Positions 5,204-7,291 of a stretch of DNA of 7,291 bases are shown here, piece by piece. The notes under the pieces are model-generated. The model was not told where the DNA came from, searched no databases, and was given only the letters and a program-made list of their open reading frames with translations. Origin of the DNA: Bdellovibrionales bacterium (GTDB taxonomy: Bacteria > Bdellovibrionota_G > JALEGL01 > JAGRAY01). The stretch covers positions 1 to 7,291 of the forward strand of contig JAGRAY010000085.1 of NCBI GenBank assembly GCA_020434375.1, read 5' to 3'. The position numbers and the translations under genes were made by a program. Numbering within the stretch: position 1 is the first letter of the stretch; each line of letters starts with the position of its first letter.

Positions 5204-6258
5204 AGTTCATCCCCCTGCATGGTTTCCATAATTGGTGCCGAAGGTAATGAGTTTTTACGAAGGGCATCAATTTCCTTAACAGCTTCAACATCTAGTTTCA
5301 TTCCCAAGGAAAGCCCCATATCTGAAAGAACTTCTTTAATTTCATTTAACGATTTACGGCCAAAATTTTTCGTTTTGAGCATCTCATTTTCGCTCTTTTG
5401 AACGAGTTCACCAATAAATCGAATATCTGCATTTTGAAGACAATTGGCTGATCGCACCGATAGCTCAAGCTCTTCCACGCGCCTTAACAAATGCTCATTA
5501 ATACCATTAACAGCCTCTTCCATTTCCGGTTCAACTTTAACAGGTTCTGGAACAGCCTCATCAAACGTAATAAAAATTTGAAGTTGTTCTTTTAGAATCT
5601 TTGCTGCATAAGCTAAAGACTCATCTGGTTTCACGGACCCATTAGTCCATAGTTCCATCACTAGTTTGTCGTAGTCAGTTCTTTGTCCGACGCGAGCTTG
5701 CGTTACCACATAATTGACTTTTCGAATCGGTGAAAAAACAGAATCAATTGGCAATGTACCTATTTCATGATCTTCTTCTTTGTTACGATCTGCTGGCACA
5801 TAACCGCGTCCCATTTTCACGGTCATTTCCATACTTAACTTAGCTCCAGAGCCAAGTGTCGCAATATGTTGTTCTGGATTTAAAATTTCAACGTTTTCAT
5901 TAAGAATTATATCTTTGGCTTTTACTATGCCCTCACCTTCGGCTTTGATTCTAATAGTTTCAGGCCCTTCTGAATGACATTTCAAAAGTACCTGCTTAAG
6001 ATTCAAAATGATCTCTGCGACGTCTTCTGCCACGCCTTTGATCGTGGAGAACTCATGCTCAACACCCTGAATTTTAATACTTGAAATCGCAGCACCTTGA
6101 AGAGATGACAATAGGATTCTACGCAACGAATTACCCAAAGTAATTCCAAATCCCCGTTCCAAAGGTTTCAAAGTAAATTTGCCATAGATATTTGTAAGGC
6201 TTTCTTTCTCGACCTCTAAGCTGTTTGGCTGAATTAAATCTTTCCAATTTCTGTACAT
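5200..6258 (-). CDS. rpoA: DNA-directed RNA polymerase subunit alpha
   Basis: RpoA dimerises to seed assembly of the RNA polymerase core, and its C-terminal domain contacts promoter UP elements and activators. From the preferred ATG at 6258 the product is 352 residues. The alpha-NTD (about 1-230) carries PLERGFGITLGNSLRRILLSSL (about 32-53) and RGYVPADRN (about 151-159). An acidic, proline-containing linker follows (about 234-255). The alpha-CTD (about 256-322) contains VRSANCL, whose Arg269, Asn272 and Cys273 correspond to E. coli R265, N268 and C269, plus NFGRKSL and GLSLGMKL. Some 30 residues follow GMKL, longer than the roughly 11 of E. coli. A TTG at 6273 would add five residues, but it overlaps the Shine-Dalgarno and is rejected. 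The stop overlaps the rplQ start by 4 nt (ATGA), implying translational coupling. Confidence 0.98.
   Translation of the reverse strand: MYRNWKDLIQPNSLEVEKESLTNIYGKFTLKPLERGFGITLGNSLRRILLSSLQGAAISSIKIQGVEHEFSTIKGVAEDVAEIILNLKQVLLKCHSEGPETIRIKAEGEGIVKAKDIILNENVEILNPEQHIATLGSGAKLSMEMTVKMGRGYVPADRNKEEDHEIGTLPIDSVFSPIRKVNYVVTQARVGQRTDYDKLVMELWTNGSVKPDESLAYAAKILKEQLQIFITFDEAVPEPVKVEPEMEEAVNGINEHLLRRVEELELSVRSANCLQNADIRFIGELVQKSENEMLKTKNFGRKSLNEIKEVLSDMGLSLGMKLDVEAVKEIDALRKNSLPSAPIMETMQGDEL
5211..5216 (-). promoter_or_regulatory. Ribosome binding site of rplQ inside the rpoA 3' end
   Basis: AGGGGG lies 7 nt before the rplQ ATG and is embedded in the last codons of rpoA (encoding Q-G-D-E-L). Together with the ATGA overlap it suggests coupled translation of alpha and L17. 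Confidence 0.7.
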
Positions 6259-6265
6259 GGCTTTT

Positions 6266-6270
6266 CTCCT
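6266..6270 (-). promoter_or_regulatory. Ribosome binding site that fixes the rpoA start
   Basis: AGGAG on the minus strand sits 7 nt before the ATG at 6258, ideal spacing. The upstream TTG at 6273 lies immediately in front of this element, so it cannot use it. The MYRNWKDLI N-terminus is therefore preferred. Confidence 0.85.
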
Positions 6271-6279
6271 CAATAATAA

Positions 6280-6906
6280 TTATTTAGAATACAATTCAAC
6301 AACAAGCTGTTCCTGCATAGGCATGGTCAGATCTTCCCGAGCTGGTATACCTTTAATAGTCGCTGTATAATTCGTCTTGTTAAGTTCAACCCACGCTGGA
6401 AGTCCACGTCTTTCAACCGCATCTAAACACAAGTTAATACGAGACTTTTGACGACTCTTTTCAACAACTGAAATTTCCTGCCCCATTTTTAACTGGTACG
6501 ATGGACAGGTGACTCTTTTTCCATCCACCATAATGTGTCCATGAGAAATAAGTTGGCGACCCTCACTTCTTGAAGATGCAAAACCACTTCGGTACACCAT
6601 ATTGTCTAACCTTTGTTCTAAAATAAGTAGAAGGTTTGTGCCTGTAATCCCCTTACGTCTTTCGGCTTCGTGAAAATACTTTCTAAATTGTTTTTCATGT
6701 ATGCCATATAGCCGTCTAATTTTCTGTTTTTCTCTCAGCTGAATTCCATAATTAGATGCCTTGGTTCTTCCCTGACCATGTTGCCCAGGAGGATACCCTC
6801 GTCGATCGATTGCACATTTGTCAGTATAGCAACGATCTCCTTTTAAAAAGAGCTTGGTTAGCTCTCTTCTACACACTTTACATGCTGATTCAATAACTTG
6901 AGACAC
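6280..6906 (-). CDS. rpsD: 30S ribosomal protein S4, zinc-cysteine (C+) form
   Basis: S4 is a primary 16S rRNA binding protein that nucleates assembly of the 30S body; in E. coli it is also the translational repressor of the alpha operon. The 208-residue product has the usual family length. Residues about 1-45 hold a C9-x2-C12-x13-C26-x4-C31 cysteine set, the arrangement that binds zinc in Thermus-type S4. Next come YPPGQHG (38-44), the REKQK helix region, and the S4 RNA-binding domain from about 98 to 160 (RLDNMVYR, FASSRSEGRQLISHGH). The protein ends in EQLVVELYSK, typical of the family. The start is GTG at 6906, chosen because residues align with known S4 N-termini and a strong Shine-Dalgarno (AAGGAGAGG) lies just upstream. 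rpoA follows after 21 nt. Whether this S4 autoregulates the operon cannot be seen here. Confidence 0.98.
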   Translation of the reverse strand: MSQVIESACKVCRRELTKLFLKGDRCYTDKCAIDRRGYPPGQHGQGRTKASNYGIQLREKQKIRRLYGIHEKQFRKYFHEAERRKGITGTNLLLILEQRLDNMVYRSGFASSRSEGRQLISHGHIMVDGKRVTCPSYQLKMGQEISVVEKSRQKSRINLCLDAVERRGLPAWVELNKTNYTATIKGIPAREDLTMPMQEQLVVELYSK

Positions 6907-6915
6907 TCTTCACCT

Positions 6916-6920
6916 CTCCT
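6916..6920 (-). promoter_or_regulatory. Ribosome binding site of rpsD
   Basis: On the minus strand AGGAG occurs 9 nt before the GTG at 6906, followed directly by a second purine-rich match, AGGTGA. This strong site supports the GTG as the genuine rpsD start despite the non-ATG codon. Confidence 0.8.
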
Positions 6921-6946
6921 TAATTAACTTCTACTAAACTCATTTA

Positions 6947-7291
6947 TCAAACTCTTCGGCGTTTCGGCGGGCGGCAACCATTATGTGGGATCGGCGTCAC
7001 GTCTTTAATAATATTGATTTTAATGCCTGCCGATTGAAGCGCACGTATCGCTGCCTCTCGACCCGCGCCAGGTCCCTTAACTTCAACGTCAACAGCTCTC
7101 ACGCTGTAGGAGTCCATTGCTGTTTTTGCAACACGGTCTCCGGCAATTTGCGCAGCAAAGGGCGTCGACTTTTTGGAACCTTTAAATCCCTGAGCGCCAG
7201 CACTCGCCCAACACAATACATTGCCATTTGGTTCTGTAATAGTCACGATCGTATTATTAAACGTTGCCTGGATTTTAACCATCGCTACGGG
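6947..7291 (-). CDS. rpsK: 30S ribosomal protein S11, 5' end missing (partial)
   Basis: S11 is a small-subunit protein of the platform that contacts 16S rRNA near the mRNA exit/E site. The visible 114 residues include the family signatures IQATFNNTIVTIT near the N-terminus, KSTPFAAQ, VKGPGAGREAAIRAL and the C-terminal DVTPIPHNGCRPPKRRRV, followed by a TGA stop. The first ATG in frame (7282) is not the true start. The frame stays open to the window edge, coding P-V-A before that Met, and family members carry roughly 10-20 further residues ahead of the IQA(T/S)FNNT motif. The gene is therefore truncated by the window boundary, not by mutation. It is followed after 40 nt by rpsD, the standard alpha-operon order; rpsM would be expected just upstream, outside the window. 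The identification is essentially certain. Confidence 0.98.
   Translation of the reverse strand, partial: PVAMVKIQATFNNTIVTITEPNGNVLCWASAGAQGFKGSKKSTPFAAQIAGDRVAKTAMDSYSVRAVDVEVKGPGAGREAAIRALQSAGIKINIIKDVTPIPHNGCRPPKRRRV

Larger units (their letters stand above)
148..7291 (-). other. Putative ten-gene transcription unit (extended alpha operon)
   Basis: Ten consecutive same-strand genes have junctions of +40, +21, -4, -4, +10, -4, -8, -1 and +2 nt (negative means overlap). No gap is large enough for an ordinary promoter plus terminator after rpoA, and I see no internal terminator hairpin with a T-run. This supports one polycistron driven by a promoter upstream of the window. Promoters inside coding sequence cannot be excluded. 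Confidence 0.75.

Noticed and set aside
664..5401. Plus-strand open frames of 64-96 codons throughout the coding region
   Set aside because: They lie antisense to confidently identified conserved genes, show no family motifs and have no consistent ribosome binding sites; they are shadows.
6259..6273. TTG at 6273 as the rpoA start
   Set aside because: It directly abuts the AGGAG element that serves the ATG at 6258, and the added residues (MRRKA) are the translated Shine-Dalgarno.
7280..7282. ATG at 7282 as the rpsK start
   Set aside because: The frame is open to the window edge and S11 family members have more residues before the IQATFNNT motif, so this Met is internal and the gene is truncated by the window.
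1..7291. CRISPR array, transposon, phage, toxin-antitoxin or tRNA/rRNA gene
   Set aside because: No regularly spaced repeats, transposase or phage motifs, or tRNA-like cloverleaf were seen; coding sequence of known housekeeping families fills positions 148-7291.

Overview
The window is one strand-coherent gene block. All ten genes that I can support lie on the minus strand, so transcription runs from the right edge (7291) to the left. The order is rpsK (5' end cut off by the window edge), rpsD, rpoA, rplQ, a TlpA/ResA-like thiol-disulfide protein, a SAM hydrolase (DUF62 / SAM hydroxide adenosyltransferase family), fabD, miaB, a gamma-carbonic-anhydrase-like hexapeptide-repeat protein, and a short degenerate cyclic-nucleotide-binding-domain protein.

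Organism: the DNA is moderately AT-rich. An intact alpha operon end (rpsK-rpsD-rpoA-rplQ), a bacterial MiaB, and an exported thioredoxin-fold protein with a cleavable-looking signal peptide fit a Gram-negative bacterium. The RpoA N-terminus and the general style of the proteins remind me of the former Deltaproteobacteria (Bdellovibrionota, Myxococcota, Desulfobacterota and relatives). This is a recognition-level inference, not a phylogenetic result.

Layout: 6947-7291 (rpsK) and 6280-6906 (rpsD) are separated by 40 nt, and rpoA follows rpsD after 21 nt. From rpoA onward the genes are packed very tightly. ATGA or GTGA overlaps of 4 nt occur at rpoA/rplQ, rplQ/tlpA-like and SAM hydrolase/fabD. 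There is an 8-nt overlap at fabD/miaB, a 1-nt overlap at miaB/gamma-CA, and gaps of 10 nt and 2 nt elsewhere. No internal promoter or terminator is evident, so the block reads as a single transcript with extensive translational coupling. Two computed starts are too long: rpoA really starts at the ATG at 6258 and miaB at the ATG at 2449, each behind a good Shine-Dalgarno sequence.

Working together: the first four genes make core ribosomal subunits and the RNA polymerase alpha subunit. The following genes add extracytoplasmic thiol chemistry, SAM turnover, the malonyl-transfer step of fatty-acid synthesis, SAM-dependent tRNA methylthiolation, a probable metal-binding left-handed beta-helix enzyme and a possible regulatory domain. 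This couples growth-related housekeeping functions, but a joint pathway is not demonstrated by the sequence.

The 147 nt beyond the last gene contain a conspicuous GC-rich patch with two potential hairpins inside a 9-bp inverted repeat. It is the only non-coding structure of note. I see no CRISPR array, transposase, tRNA, rRNA, phage gene or clear new biological system. The window is mostly ordinary, with a few details worth checking.
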